The notes: generated by a model not told the origin, from the sequence alone. 52,888 bases of DNA from Lentilactobacillus dabitei (GCF_019061365.1 NZ_JAHPPD010000007.1:1-52888), one strand, 5' to 3'; positions 25,750 to 35,402 are shown, counted from the first letter of the stretch. Numbers and translations are program-made.

Positions 25750-27894
25750 CTAACGGCTGCTGTCGTTGTTCGTTGCATCCGGATTGGTAATCTTAATCCG
25801 GTTGGTATCGCTTGATTTATGGTGAATCTCAGGCGCATCGGTAAAGTATTCATGAATCGTTGACTTGTCACCATTTTCAGAATACAAGCTCGTCGATTTC
25901 TTGCCACGCTTCTCTTCAATCTTCTTCTCTTTTTGATAGCCATCAGCGTAATTATATTTCCGGGGATCGATACTTTCGAAGCCCTTTGGATGGTAGAAGC
26001 GCAGCAGGTTCTTCTCGTTGAGCGAATCGGAAAGAGATAACTCGGTTTGGACTCGTTTCTTGTTTTTCTTCACTTGCGCTGCCTGTTGCTTGGTCAGCTT
26101 CAGCAATTGGCCCGTCTTGTTTGAGTAGATATCGCCGCCAATTGAAGTGAAGGTGGGGCTGACCCAGTCCTGATTTCTGAATGCCACGACTTGATCATGC
26201 TGCTTTGAGAAAATGTCGGTGCCAAATTGAACGTACCGCTTGGTGCTGACCCCGAGTAAATGCATCAGCGTTGGCAGAACGTCAATTTCGCCGGCATACT
26301 TGTTAGAAACGTACCCGTCTTTTCGGCCAGGGATGTTGATGATCAGTGGAACCCGCTGAAGTTGAGCGTTGTCAAAATCGTCCCAATCATCTGCATTCCG
26401 GTGGATTGCTTTGGCGAGGTTCTGGTTCTCAGAATCAGAAATTCCGTAGTGGTCCCCGTAAAGCACAATGACGGAATGCTTCAGTAAACCGCTCTTACGC
26501 AGGTAATTATAAAATTCGTGGACGGCTTGATCCAGATAGTGGGCGGTTAAGAAGTAGTTATCGACCACGTCATCGCCAGTGTTGGTGGTCTTGAAGTTGG
26601 TATCTTCCTTATCAAGGTCAAATGGGAAGTGATTGGTAACCGTGAGATATTTGACGTAGAAAGGCTGTTGGAGATTTTGCAAGTATTGCACGGAATCCCT
26701 GAATAACAGCTTATCTTTCAAGCCATATCCCAACGAGCGGTCGCCAGATGTATCATAGTAACTGGCATCAAAGAAGTATTGGTAACCCATGTTCTTATAA
26801 ACGTTGTTTCGATTCCAAAAACTGGCAATGTTCCCGTGGAAAACAGCACTCGTGTAATCACGCCGTTGCTTCAGAATTGCCGGCGCAGCCTGAAAGGTGT
26901 TGTCGCTACCAAGTTGGGCAAAAAGCGACCCCTGGGGCAGGCCATAAGTGCTGGTTTCCAGCATATTTTCGGCATCGGACGTTTTTCCTTGACCAACTTG
27001 ATGGAAGAAGTTCTTGAACGCATATGAAGAGTGACTCCGATATAATTTATTTAAAAATGGCGTAACTTCCTTGCCATTGATCTTTTGGCCAATTAAGAAT
27101 TGCTGGAAACTTTCCAAATGAATGTAAATGACGTTCTTTCCCTTGGCAATTCCATAATATTTTTTATTGGGTTTCGCATAGTGAGCGCGGGTAAATTTGA
27201 GGACGTCATCTAGTTCGGATTTGGTGGCGGTTGCGCGCAGGTCGTTGTTGTGCTGTGACTTCATGCCATCATAAACCGTGAAGGCATCTAATCCCAGGTA
27301 TTTGACGATGTAGGTTCGGTCAAATGTCCGAGTGAGCAACTGCGGTCGATCCATTTCTGCCAGTGAAAGGTTAATCGTAAAAAAGAGCATACAAAAAGAC
27401 GTCACTGCAAGCCCAATTCGGCGGTTAAGTGGCCGTTGGTCGATCTTGATTTTCTTAAAGACCAGCAGTAAGACGATGATGACAATATCAATCCAGTAGA
27501 AGATATCGTGAATGTTAGTGAGCGCCCATGAACTGCCACTGAGTCCCTGATTGACTTTGGAGTAGCCGGTCATGGTGCTGACGGTCATGAAATCGGTAAA
27601 TTCTCGGAAATAAATGACGTTTAAGTAAAGTAAAACTGTGTCGAGTATTGAAATTAATAGGGCAATCGGATAAAAGAACCGAGCCCGTTTGAAGTAAAGG
27701 GCAATCCCAATCAATAAACCAGTTGTGGCTAAGGGGTTAATCAAGACGATCAAGAATTGAAAGGGATTGCCGATCCCCAATTTAAAGTCAGCGAAATAAG
27801 CCAACATTGTCTTGAGCCAGAAACAAACGACTAGTAGAATGAGGAATCCTTTACGGGTGCTACTTTTCTCAAGAATCTTATTAACGAATTTCAA
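25750..27894 (-). CDS. ltaS: Lipoteichoic acid synthase-type phosphoglycerol transferase
   Basis: The 714-residue membrane protein has five N-terminal helices and a large extracellular sulfatase-fold domain. Visible sites are HLESFQQF, which carries the metal-binding Glu; the nucleophile Thr in GQGKTSDAENM (about residue 300); YGDHYG; and VPLIINIPG. LtaS builds the polyglycerophosphate chain of lipoteichoic acid from phosphatidylglycerol. The tail past residue 620 is long, charged and probably disordered. TTG start; AAGGAG lies upstream at good spacing. I cannot tell LtaS from a primase or paralog from this sequence. Confidence 0.9.
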   Translation of the reverse strand: MKFVNKILEKSSTRKGFLILLVVCFWLKTMLAYFADFKLGIGNPFQFLIVLINPLATTGLLIGIALYFKRARFFYPIALLISILDTVLLYLNVIYFREFTDFMTVSTMTGYSKVNQGLSGSSWALTNIHDIFYWIDIVIIVLLLVFKKIKIDQRPLNRRIGLAVTSFCMLFFTINLSLAEMDRPQLLTRTFDRTYIVKYLGLDAFTVYDGMKSQHNNDLRATATKSELDDVLKFTRAHYAKPNKKYYGIAKGKNVIYIHLESFQQFLIGQKINGKEVTPFLNKLYRSHSSYAFKNFFHQVGQGKTSDAENMLETSTYGLPQGSLFAQLGSDNTFQAAPAILKQRRDYTSAVFHGNIASFWNRNNVYKNMGYQYFFDASYYDTSGDRSLGYGLKDKLLFRDSVQYLQNLQQPFYVKYLTVTNHFPFDLDKEDTNFKTTNTGDDVVDNYFLTAHYLDQAVHEFYNYLRKSGLLKHSVIVLYGDHYGISDSENQNLAKAIHRNADDWDDFDNAQLQRVPLIINIPGRKDGYVSNKYAGEIDVLPTLMHLLGVSTKRYVQFGTDIFSKQHDQVVAFRNQDWVSPTFTSIGGDIYSNKTGQLLKLTKQQAAQVKKNKKRVQTELSLSDSLNEKNLLRFYHPKGFESIDPRKYNYADGYQKEKKIEEKRGKKSTSLYSENGDKSTIHEYFTDAPEIHHKSSDTNRIKITNPDATNNDSSR

Positions 27895-28053
27895 ACCTTC
27901 TGCTCCTTAATATTATTGCTTATTTTATCTTATCAAATATTTTTCCAAAATTAAGGAAATAATCGGGATTTTGCCTAAATCTTAAAATGATTTGTTGTAA
28001 CTGTATGAAAAAATTCTTATACTTGAGGCATCAAGCGTAAAGGAAGTGTCAGG

Positions 28054-28710
28054 ATGAGTAAGTTTACGTTGTATATGGTTCGTCATGGGCAAACCTATTT
28101 CAATATTTATAATAAGTTACAAGGGTGGAGTAATTCACCACTCACCGATAAGGGGATGCAAAATGCGGTTGATACCGGTGAGAAGCTTAAAAATACAAAA
28201 TTTGCGGCTGCATACTGCAGTGATACCACTAGAGCCGAGGAGACTGCGAGGGTTATTTTAGAGAAAAATCAGGTTTCCGATGTCAAGCAGCCAACGACGT
28301 CGATGTTTTTTCGGGAGGAGTTTTACGGTTATTTTGAAGGAAATGACATGGATCAATCTTGGTATCTAGCGGGTGCGCCTCATGGCCTGCCCACGTTTAA
28401 AGATATCGTGGAGAAATATTCGATCGGTCAAGCTAAAGATTATTTGAAGGCGGCAGACCCCTTCCATCAAGCTGAGAATAACGATGAATACTGGCAACGG
28501 TTGAATCAGGGATTTGATCTCATCAAAAATAATCCAACGATCAAAGATGGCGATAATATCTTGTTGATCAGCCACGGCAATACCTTATTGAGTGTCGTCG
28601 AGCGTTATGGTGAAGGCAAATATGACATTACCAAGCGGCCAGCTAATGGAAGTTTAACGAAGTTGGCATTTGATGGTGATAACGTGAAGGTTACGGCGTA
28701 TAATGAATAA
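28054..28710 (+). CDS. Histidine phosphatase, phosphoglycerate-mutase superfamily
   Basis: The 218-residue protein starts with YMVRHGQTYFN, the RHG phosphohistidine motif, and has the second catalytic histidine in LLISHGNTLLS. The acid donor region FREEFYGYFEG is also clear. These enzymes (GpmB- or PhoE-like) are usually broad phosphatases rather than true mutases. It is preceded by a leader with a TTATAC -10-like element and is likely monocistronic. Confidence 0.88.
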   Translation: MSKFTLYMVRHGQTYFNIYNKLQGWSNSPLTDKGMQNAVDTGEKLKNTKFAAAYCSDTTRAEETARVILEKNQVSDVKQPTTSMFFREEFYGYFEGNDMDQSWYLAGAPHGLPTFKDIVEKYSIGQAKDYLKAADPFHQAENNDEYWQRLNQGFDLIKNNPTIKDGDNILLISHGNTLLSVVERYGEGKYDITKRPANGSLTKLAFDGDNVKVTAYNE

Positions 28711-28883
28711 TGTACGAGAAAGCAGGCTGTAATTTGTGTCATTAATGCATTCGTTTTTCTCGTGGCAGTTTTACGATGTGAGTTTAACATCCAGAATCAC
28801 CCTTGATTTTGATTGCCGCCCAGCCCGTTCACCACACATATTTTATAAGTATTTGCAAAACTAATTCACTAGGTAGGTACATT

Positions 28884-29336
28884 TTGAAATTTAAAGAAAC
28901 AGATCAACTTGATGACATATATCACGATGCCCGAACCATTCGCCACCATGTATTTGTAGGTGAGCAGGGCATCGATGAACATGATGAATTCGATGGTACT
29001 GATTCGCAGGCGGTGCACTTTGTTGCTTATGTAGATGGTCAACCGGTGGCAACCGCACGAACGACGGTAACTGATGAGGGTGTCCATATCCAACGGGTGG
29101 CAACCGAAAAAGAGTTCCGGCATAAGGGTTATGCCAAACAATTATTACAGTACATCTTGAATGATAAGCGATTCGCGCAAGTCTCCCGTTTCTATCTGGG
29201 AGCCCAGGAAACTGCAGTTGGTTTCTATCAGACATTGGGTTTTCACACATATGGCGAGCCATTTGTGGAAGTCGGCATTAAGCATCGACAAATGGAAAAG
29301 CTTGACCGCCATCATTCAAATCTTCATATCAGTTGA
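28884..29336 (+). CDS. GNAT N-acetyltransferase
   Basis: The protein (150 residues) has the acetyl-CoA pyrophosphate-binding signature as HIQRVATEKEFRHKGYAKQLLQYIL, preceded by AVHFVAYVDGQPVATARTTV. The N-terminal RTIRHHVFVGEQGIDEHDEFD is typical of the ElaA-like branch. The acceptor is unknown. I chose a TTG start at 28884 because AGGTAGG lies just upstream and the fold then begins normally; an in-frame start at 28803 adds 27 residues unlike the family. Confidence 0.8.
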   Translation: MKFKETDQLDDIYHDARTIRHHVFVGEQGIDEHDEFDGTDSQAVHFVAYVDGQPVATARTTVTDEGVHIQRVATEKEFRHKGYAKQLLQYILNDKRFAQVSRFYLGAQETAVGFYQTLGFHTYGEPFVEVGIKHRQMEKLDRHHSNLHIS

Positions 29337-29366
29337 CACACTTGAGAAATCGAGTGTGTTTTTTTG
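29336..29366. terminator. Terminator between convergent genes
   Basis: ACACACT and AGTGTGT close a hairpin around a short loop, followed by about eight T. It begins at the GNAT stop codon. Confidence 0.75.
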
Positions 29367-29369
29367 TTT

Positions 29370-30479
29370 TTAGAGTGGAATACCAATCTTTTTAATCCAA
29401 GTGAGGAGCCGCTGCCACCCAAAATGAATGCCAATCGCCGAACCAAATGACAGTATCCAAGTGCCGATGTAAATCACAATCATTCCGACAATTGGATTTC
29501 TAGTGACCAACGTTTTGCCAAAGCTGAGCCAATAAATTTGCTGCCAAAAAACATTAGAGAGAAATGCTTTATAGGCAAAACCTGCCAGATAGTGAACGAC
29601 TCGAGTGATTGCCAGCCGTTGCCTAATTTGGTGAAAGGCGATTGCCAAAATTAACAAAATAATCGTCAAATCATAAATAGTCATTGAAGGTTTGTAATAA
29701 ATAGCGTTGGTTAATTTTACAGGTAGGCCAAAGTGAAACAGTTCGAGGTTGATCCAGTAGAAGCTGCCACAAGCAACTCCTAACAACAATAACCAGTAGT
29801 GCTGCAAAAATTGGGCAACTAGATGGTGATAGTGCCACGTGAGGGTGCCACCGATACCATAAATGATAAAGCTTAGAAAGAACCGATCCAGCAAGTACCA
29901 GTGAGTCATATAGGGACCATGAAAGACGAGCCGATCGTACAGCCATAACCACCCAAAATAAACAAGGGCGGTCACTGACAGGGCGATGAGGCCTCCATAT
30001 GGATTCGCTTGGCACCACTTCACCAGCTGCAAAAATAATGGCATCAGCACAATGAACTGTAGCATCATCGTATTGTACCAGAGGTGAGGAGCCGCATTGC
30101 CATTAATGAACTGCCAGATAAATTGACCGAGAGTTTGATAGTGGTCGACTTGCTGCACCCCAGGCATCATCAATAGATAGATGCTTGTCCACCAAATGGT
30201 CGGGATCAATAACGCATGCCACTGGGTATTCAAGTAAGTGCGATAGTCCGGGCTGGCCGAACTTGTCCGAATGGTGGTGTACAAAATTCCGAAGATAAAT
30301 GCTGGTGCAGTGAATTTAACCAGATTGTACGCGACCCCAATGCCGATCTGGACTTGGTTACTTGGATGGGTGGTCAAGGCAAATACAAGAATGGTTTGGA
30401 GCATGACAGCCATGCAGGCGAAGAGCTTGAGGTAATCACCAACGTCTGTCATATTTGAATTGGATTGTGATTCTGGCAT
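29370..30479 (-). CDS. Acyltransferase-3-type membrane protein
   Basis: A 369-residue protein with about ten membrane helices. It begins with DVGDYLKLFACMAVMLQTIL, the normal first helix of acyltransferase-3 proteins, but the usual catalytic histidine of that helix (as in VxxxH) is replaced here by glutamine. IPTIWWTSIYLL and NAAPHLWYNTMMLQFIV fit the family. The altered residue means enzymatic activity is uncertain. Relatives O-acetylate polysaccharides or peptidoglycan. I chose the ATG after AAGGAC. Confidence 0.72.
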   Translation of the reverse strand: MPESQSNSNMTDVGDYLKLFACMAVMLQTILVFALTTHPSNQVQIGIGVAYNLVKFTAPAFIFGILYTTIRTSSASPDYRTYLNTQWHALLIPTIWWTSIYLLMMPGVQQVDHYQTLGQFIWQFINGNAAPHLWYNTMMLQFIVLMPLFLQLVKWCQANPYGGLIALSVTALVYFGWLWLYDRLVFHGPYMTHWYLLDRFFLSFIIYGIGGTLTWHYHHLVAQFLQHYWLLLLGVACGSFYWINLELFHFGLPVKLTNAIYYKPSMTIYDLTIILLILAIAFHQIRQRLAITRVVHYLAGFAYKAFLSNVFWQQIYWLSFGKTLVTRNPIVGMIVIYIGTWILSFGSAIGIHFGWQRLLTWIKKIGIPL

Positions 30480-30523
30480 AGGACCGGTCCTTACTGTAAA
30501 GGCTATGATTTTAGTCAAAGAAA

Positions 30524-30552
30524 AAAGAACTGGAAATCGTTCCCAGTTCTTT
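30524..30552 (-). terminator. Terminator of the NlpC/P60 gene
   Basis: AAAGAACTGG and CCAGTTCTTT form a ten-base perfect stem, followed on the minus strand by a run of T. Confidence 0.88.
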
Positions 30553-30604
30553 GAAATTTTATGTGATTGATAGTTATTGAATTGTTGGATGTAACGAGTG
30601 AAGG

Positions 30605-31072
30605 TTAATCGAAATCAGTTACGTGAGCTGATCCAACGTAGTTCCACCATGGTGCTTTAACGGCTTCAGTAATCACACCGCGGTTTTGAGCATCGATCAT
30701 TTTACCATTACCGACGTACAAACCAACGTGAGAAATTGCTGATGCGTTCCAGCCAAAGAATACCAAATCACCTTTTTGAAGGTTCTTGTATGAAACTTTC
30801 TGGCCGGCATTATATTGTGCTTGAGCGGTACGAGGAAGGGTAACATTAGCGCCCTTCTTGTAAACATAGCTGGTGAATCCTGAGCAATCAAATGATGAAG
30901 GACCAGTAGCACCGTACGAATATGGCTTACCAAGGTTTTGCTTTGCAACTTGGTAAAGTTGTGAGTAAGAAGCATCTGTATCAGCTTTTGATGCTGATGC
31001 AGTGCCAAATCCTGCTGTTAATAGTGCAAAGAATGCAACTAAACTTAAAATAATTTGTTTATGTAATTTCAT
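30605..31072 (-). CDS. Secreted NlpC/P60 peptidoglycan endopeptidase
   Basis: The 155-residue protein has a signal peptide (MKLHKQIILSLVAFFALL, cleavage near TASA) and then only the catalytic domain. The catalytic cysteine is in SSFDCSGFTSYVY and the histidine in ISHVGLYVG, followed by MIDAQNRG. It has no binding repeats such as LysM. Enzymes of this class cut the D-Glu to L-Lys/DAP side-chain bond. It is monocistronic with its own terminator. Confidence 0.92.
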   Translation of the reverse strand: MKLHKQIILSLVAFFALLTAGFGTASASKADTDASYSQLYQVAKQNLGKPYSYGATGPSSFDCSGFTSYVYKKGANVTLPRTAQAQYNAGQKVSYKNLQKGDLVFFGWNASAISHVGLYVGNGKMIDAQNRGVITEAVKAPWWNYVGSAHVTDFD

Positions 31073-31536
31073 TTTTCTTCAACAACTCCTATCAATGTAC
31101 AGTGAATACTTTAACAAGAGATTGTTGCAATCGTGTAACAAACAATTTGCAATGCAGTTAAAAGAAACTTAAGGAATGAAACATTCATTGTGATATTGCA
31201 AATTGAACGCTCTTAAACGTTATAATGACGGGAATAATCAGTTTCAATTAATATGACAAACTAGCCGACTGGTCGCCACAACTTTGACTGGTTTTCGGGT
31301 GGATTAATGTAAAATAACCCATTTTGTTGGTCAGTGAGCAAATCAATAACCGGCAGCTGCCCAATTGTTGGGATCAATCAAGTCAAGATTTCAACGGGTT
31401 GGCAATGATGACTCGCCTTAATCAGAACGACAGACTGATTCAAATCTACATAGTTCTGTAACTTAAGAACAGCAAAAAAGAAGCCGAGGCAAACGATCAA
31501 TTTTGCTTTCAGCTTCCTTGAGAAGGGTAACTATGA
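31073..31536. other. 464-base gap with a possible gene relic
   Basis: The right part (about 31260-31470) on the minus strand reads as one frame of about 70 codons, including QNYVDLNQSVVLIKASHHC and, after a single TGA, LIPTIGQLPVIDLLTDQQNG. No start signal or family is recognised, so it may be a decayed gene or chance. The left part should hold the NlpC/P60 promoter. Confidence 0.35.
31480..31516 (-). terminator. Terminator of the MMPL gene
   Basis: On the minus strand GAAGC and GCAAA arms pair with TTTGC and GCTTC with a small internal loop, followed by six T. Confidence 0.8.
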
Positions 31537-34248
31537 TTATTTATTTTTCAACATATTCTTCTTACTTGGTAGGGTGACCGATAATTTACCAAGGGATGAA
31601 ACGATCAATGGTAAGACAAGGTAATAAACGCAGACCGTGTAAATGACAATCAAGGCAATTTCGATCAGAGCAAACGAGGCGCCAAAGGTCAACGCAATTG
31701 ACAAGCCAACGGCAACTAATATGATGTATCTGACAATCTTGCCGTAACTAGCCATGGTCGGGCGAATCCAGTCAAGCATCGACAACTCCGTGTATCTAAA
31801 TGACAATCCCAAGGCAATGATTTGCCAGGCCGCAATCGCTGTCAGAATCGAGACGGATATTAATGGCACTTGCCAATCGAATTGATCGACGTTGGTAACA
31901 AATCGCATCGTGATATAGGCAAGCTGAAAACCAGTGGCTGCCGACATCAAGAAGGCGATGGTCCAGTAGAATGGTTGAAGAATCGCACGGCTAACGATAA
32001 AGACCGCCGCCATCACCCCTATAATGACGATTGCCAATAATGACATGAAATGATGACTCAACTTAGATTGGTTAATTGCTTGAGACACCGGTTCACCAGT
32101 CATGGCAACTTGATCATGGGCTAATGGAGTTCCCCGAAGCTGCAGGTTGACCTGATTTTGTAATCGCTGCACTTGTTTAATGTTGGACTCACTCGATGGC
32201 GCATTTTTCATGACCACTTGGAGCGTGGTAATCTTTTTGTTCGCACTGGTGTAGTTCAACATGGTTTGCAAGAAATCAGTATCCGTTAATTGAGCTTTGG
32301 TAATATAGTAAACATTAGCAGCTCCAGATTGTTGCAGGCCATTTAAGTAATCGTAAATGTCATTCAGCTGAGAAGTCGACGAATGGACCTGACCACTGAC
32401 CTTCTTTAACTGCTTTTGGACTTGATCAATCTGTTGACTGTAATTCTGTAGATTGTTGTAGCTGTTTTGACCATAGTTTTGAATAACCTGACCTTCAGCA
32501 CTCAATTGACTGAGTCCTGACGAAACGGCTTGGAGCGATTGATTTAACTCATTAATTTTTGTTTGGTAAGCCCGAACTCGACGTGAGGCGCTTTGGCGAC
32601 CGGCAACCCTGGAATTTGCAGCTGCCTGACTCACTTGAGAAGCGAGGTTACTGCTATCGCGGATGACTTGATTACTCTTCTTCACTAGCTTGGACATGTC
32701 TTTTACTTGTTGCTTCAGGGCTGATAAGTTAAGGCTGCTATTGCTATTTTGGATGCCACTTGAAGCTTGTGATAATTGACCAGTAGCCTGTTTTGCATTG
32801 AGGCCAATTGACTGGAGCTGACTTGAGACGTAGTACTTCTCAATTGGCATGCCCCCTGGTTGAGTCAATGAATAAATGGCACTAACGCCTTGCGTGTGTT
32901 GTAATTTGCTGGTTAACGCGTCAATGTGCTGGAGATATTTTTCGTTATCCAACGGCTGATCATTCTTCAAATAAATCGTAATTGGGGTTGCTTTGCCCGC
33001 CGAGAAATGAGCTTGGAGGAGTTGAGCACCCTTTACGGCCTGATTGGTTTGGGTCAGGTTGGTCATTGGAGAGAAGTTTAAGCTGTTGTGATAGAAATAA
33101 ATGAATGGCAAGGTAATGTAAAGGACCACCAGGAAACTGGCAATCGGCTGCCAGAGTGAGAATTCGGTTGCGCGGGACCAAAAATGAGATTTCATGGCAG
33201 TGAGTGGCGCATTTGATGGCCAAAATAGACTCTCGCCCAGTGCAGCGGTAAAAACGGCGTTCAACGTGATAGTTGCCAGAATCAAAACTAGGTAAGTAAT
33301 TCCAAGGGCCCATAGCGATTGGATTTGGTCGTAGTTAACGAAGTCACAGGCAAAGAAGATGATGGCGAGGGCCCCACCGACCACCGTAATTGGGAATCTG
33401 AGCGCAGCAATTGTCTGGGTAGTGGCATAACCACCTTCTCGCTGGAGCGCTAGGACACTGCGGAATTTACGATAAATGTAAATATTCCAAATCGTGCCGA
33501 TTGTTAAAGTTGCGATGCCAATTTCCAGTGGCACGTATTGTGAATATGGCAAATTAAATAGCTTCGACAGGTGCAGTGACACACTATACGAAGTCACAAA
33601 CGCCGAGAACAGGGTGATAAATGAAATCAGTGGTGCAAAGACCGACCTGAAATAGATGCCAACGATCAGCATTGATACGATAAATAACGCAATCAAAACT
33701 AATTGAGTGACTTGAGAGTTCTTTTGATTGTTAACATCACGGATAATTTCAGGGCTGGTAACGTAAGACTTTAGCCCGTGAACTTTGACTTGGCTGATAA
33801 GTTCGTTCGTCAAAACGCGGAGGGTGTTGCCATTGGCGTTGAGGTCCAAACTAACCATTTGAGTGGAGCCGTCCTTTGAGAGCATCTGATTTTTGCCGGC
33901 AACGTTTGTGCTTGGCGTGACAATCTTCTTGATGCTGTAATAGGATTTGTGCTGTTTGAGCTGATTAATTGTCTTGTCGATTTTGGCTTGTTGCGAATTG
34001 GTAATCTTGCCCGTTGAATTCTGATAGACAATATTAACCGAGGTGGTTCCCCCAAGTTGATAACCCCATTGCTGGCGAAGCTGGTTGGCTTTTGCTGGCT
34101 GAGAGTTGGCACCATAGCTCGGCTGACTGTATGATTGCAAGGCATCTGTTATGTTTGGTGCGGAAATAATTGCAATAAAAACAATAATCAGCCATACTAA
34201 CAGCGTGAATAACCGATTCCTGTGTAATTTAATCATTGTGTCTTTCAT
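31537..34248 (-). CDS. MMPL-family (RND) transporter
   Basis: The 903-residue protein has the MMPL layout. There is one N-terminal helix, a first extracellular domain, five helices, a second large extracellular domain with long coiled-coil stretches rich in Ser and Gln (about residues 480-640), then five more helices. The motif QSQVTQLVLIALFIV opens helix two. MMPL proteins export lipids, peptides or toxins. No TetR gene is adjacent. AGGGGA precedes the ATG at 34248. It diverges from the Ntn amidase gene, 158 bases away; that space has repeated TATGTATGTATG-like bases that might bind a repressor. Confidence 0.85.
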   Translation of the reverse strand: MKDTMIKLHRNRLFTLLVWLIIVFIAIISAPNITDALQSYSQPSYGANSQPAKANQLRQQWGYQLGGTTSVNIVYQNSTGKITNSQQAKIDKTINQLKQHKSYYSIKKIVTPSTNVAGKNQMLSKDGSTQMVSLDLNANGNTLRVLTNELISQVKVHGLKSYVTSPEIIRDVNNQKNSQVTQLVLIALFIVSMLIVGIYFRSVFAPLISFITLFSAFVTSYSVSLHLSKLFNLPYSQYVPLEIGIATLTIGTIWNIYIYRKFRSVLALQREGGYATTQTIAALRFPITVVGGALAIIFFACDFVNYDQIQSLWALGITYLVLILATITLNAVFTAALGESLFWPSNAPLTAMKSHFWSRATEFSLWQPIASFLVVLYITLPFIYFYHNSLNFSPMTNLTQTNQAVKGAQLLQAHFSAGKATPITIYLKNDQPLDNEKYLQHIDALTSKLQHTQGVSAIYSLTQPGGMPIEKYYVSSQLQSIGLNAKQATGQLSQASSGIQNSNSSLNLSALKQQVKDMSKLVKKSNQVIRDSSNLASQVSQAAANSRVAGRQSASRRVRAYQTKINELNQSLQAVSSGLSQLSAEGQVIQNYGQNSYNNLQNYSQQIDQVQKQLKKVSGQVHSSTSQLNDIYDYLNGLQQSGAANVYYITKAQLTDTDFLQTMLNYTSANKKITTLQVVMKNAPSSESNIKQVQRLQNQVNLQLRGTPLAHDQVAMTGEPVSQAINQSKLSHHFMSLLAIVIIGVMAAVFIVSRAILQPFYWTIAFLMSAATGFQLAYITMRFVTNVDQFDWQVPLISVSILTAIAAWQIIALGLSFRYTELSMLDWIRPTMASYGKIVRYIILVAVGLSIALTFGASFALIEIALIVIYTVCVYYLVLPLIVSSLGKLSVTLPSKKNMLKNK

Positions 34249-34406
34249 TAAGTCGTCCCCTAATATGTATGTATGAAAAGGCTCATATACTAAGAGTTTA
34301 CCATTTTATAACGGGTAACGCGACAGGTTTCCGGTGGATTTGGGCCGGAAAATGGCAATAATCGCAAAGAATTTTGGTTCAAATGAAGTTGAGAGGGGTG
34401 AAGCGA

Positions 34407-35402
34407 TTGTGTACAAGTGTTTTTCAAATCGGGCAAACTGACGGTGCTCACGTTTTGGCAAGGACGATGGATTGGCCACGATTGGGCGCCCGACCGGTGT
34501 TTTGCCCCAGAAATTTTGTCTGGAATTCGATTTATGATGACCAGCAGTATACAACCAAGTACGCGTTGATCGGGTCCGGTGGTGCTCATGATCGGGAAAT
34601 TGACGTCTCAGATGGCGTTAATGAATGTGGGTTGGCGGTTCAAAAGCTGACCTTTACCAACGGAAGTGAATTAGTCACCGAACCTGGAGCAGGCAAAATT
34701 CATTTGGCACCATTTGAGTTGTCCTTTTATTTATTGGCCAATTACCGCTCCGTCCAAGACATTGTTGATCACATCGAAGAAATTGAATTGATGGCAGATA
34801 AACACAGTTTAAAAAAATATGGTCACTCTGAATTGCATTTTGCCGCCTGTGATTCCACGGGTAGAAGTATTGTGATCGAACCGGTGACTTCACCGATTGA
34901 AATCATTGAGAATCCGCTGGGAATTTTGACAAACAGTCATCATTTTGACCGGCAAATTGAGCGGTTGGGAAGATATCTGGATTTTACGCCGGCATTTTTG
35001 AATCACGCTGTTCCATTGAATGCGCCAAGAGTGACCACTGGCAATGTTTCTGGAAAGTCGATTCCCCCTGGGTCGTATTCACCCGGATCACGATTCATTC
35101 GGGCAGCCTATCTCAAAGAAAGAATTGATTTGCCGCAAACTGAAAATGAAGCAGTTGATAATTGCTGGCATATTTTGGATTCAGTTAACGTCCCCAAAAG
35201 CCAAGAACACCAGCCGACATATTCGGTGTACCGAGCAGCGGTATGCTGTGAGAGCTTGAATTATTACTATCAGCCCTACCATGCCAAATCAGTGGTCAGA
35301 ATCCAGTTGACGGTCAGAATCCAGTTGACCTCAGAATTAATGGCAAGCAATCAGCTCAAGTTTTTTGACGTTAAAGATAGGATTCAATTTGTCGACATTT
35401 AA
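34407..35402 (+). CDS. Choloylglycine hydrolase family Ntn amidase
   Basis: The 331-residue protein belongs to the bile salt hydrolase/penicillin V acylase family. Translation starts at TTG (34407), so Cys is residue 2 and becomes the N-terminal nucleophile once Met is removed (MCTSVFQIG). An AGGGGTG site lies seven bases upstream. Other catalytic positions follow: Arg and Asp in LARTMDW, Asn in VNECGLAV, Asn in ILTNSHHFD and Arg in GSRFIRAAYL. Bile salt versus penicillin V or acyl-homoserine-lactone preference cannot be told. Near the C-terminus six residues (VRIQLT) are repeated because of an 18-base tandem duplication. Confidence 0.87.
   Translation: MCTSVFQIGQTDGAHVLARTMDWPRLGARPVFCPRNFVWNSIYDDQQYTTKYALIGSGGAHDREIDVSDGVNECGLAVQKLTFTNGSELVTEPGAGKIHLAPFELSFYLLANYRSVQDIVDHIEEIELMADKHSLKKYGHSELHFAACDSTGRSIVIEPVTSPIEIIENPLGILTNSHHFDRQIERLGRYLDFTPAFLNHAVPLNAPRVTTGNVSGKSIPPGSYSPGSRFIRAAYLKERIDLPQTENEAVDNCWHILDSVNVPKSQEHQPTYSVYRAAVCCESLNYYYQPYHAKSVVRIQLTVRIQLTSELMASNQLKFFDVKDRIQFVDI
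35294..35329 (+). repeat. 18-base tandem duplication inside the amidase gene
   Basis: GGTCAGAATCCAGTTGAC occurs twice in a row (35294-35311 and 35312-35329) and adds VRIQLT in frame. The copies are identical, so the event is recent. Confidence 0.95.
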
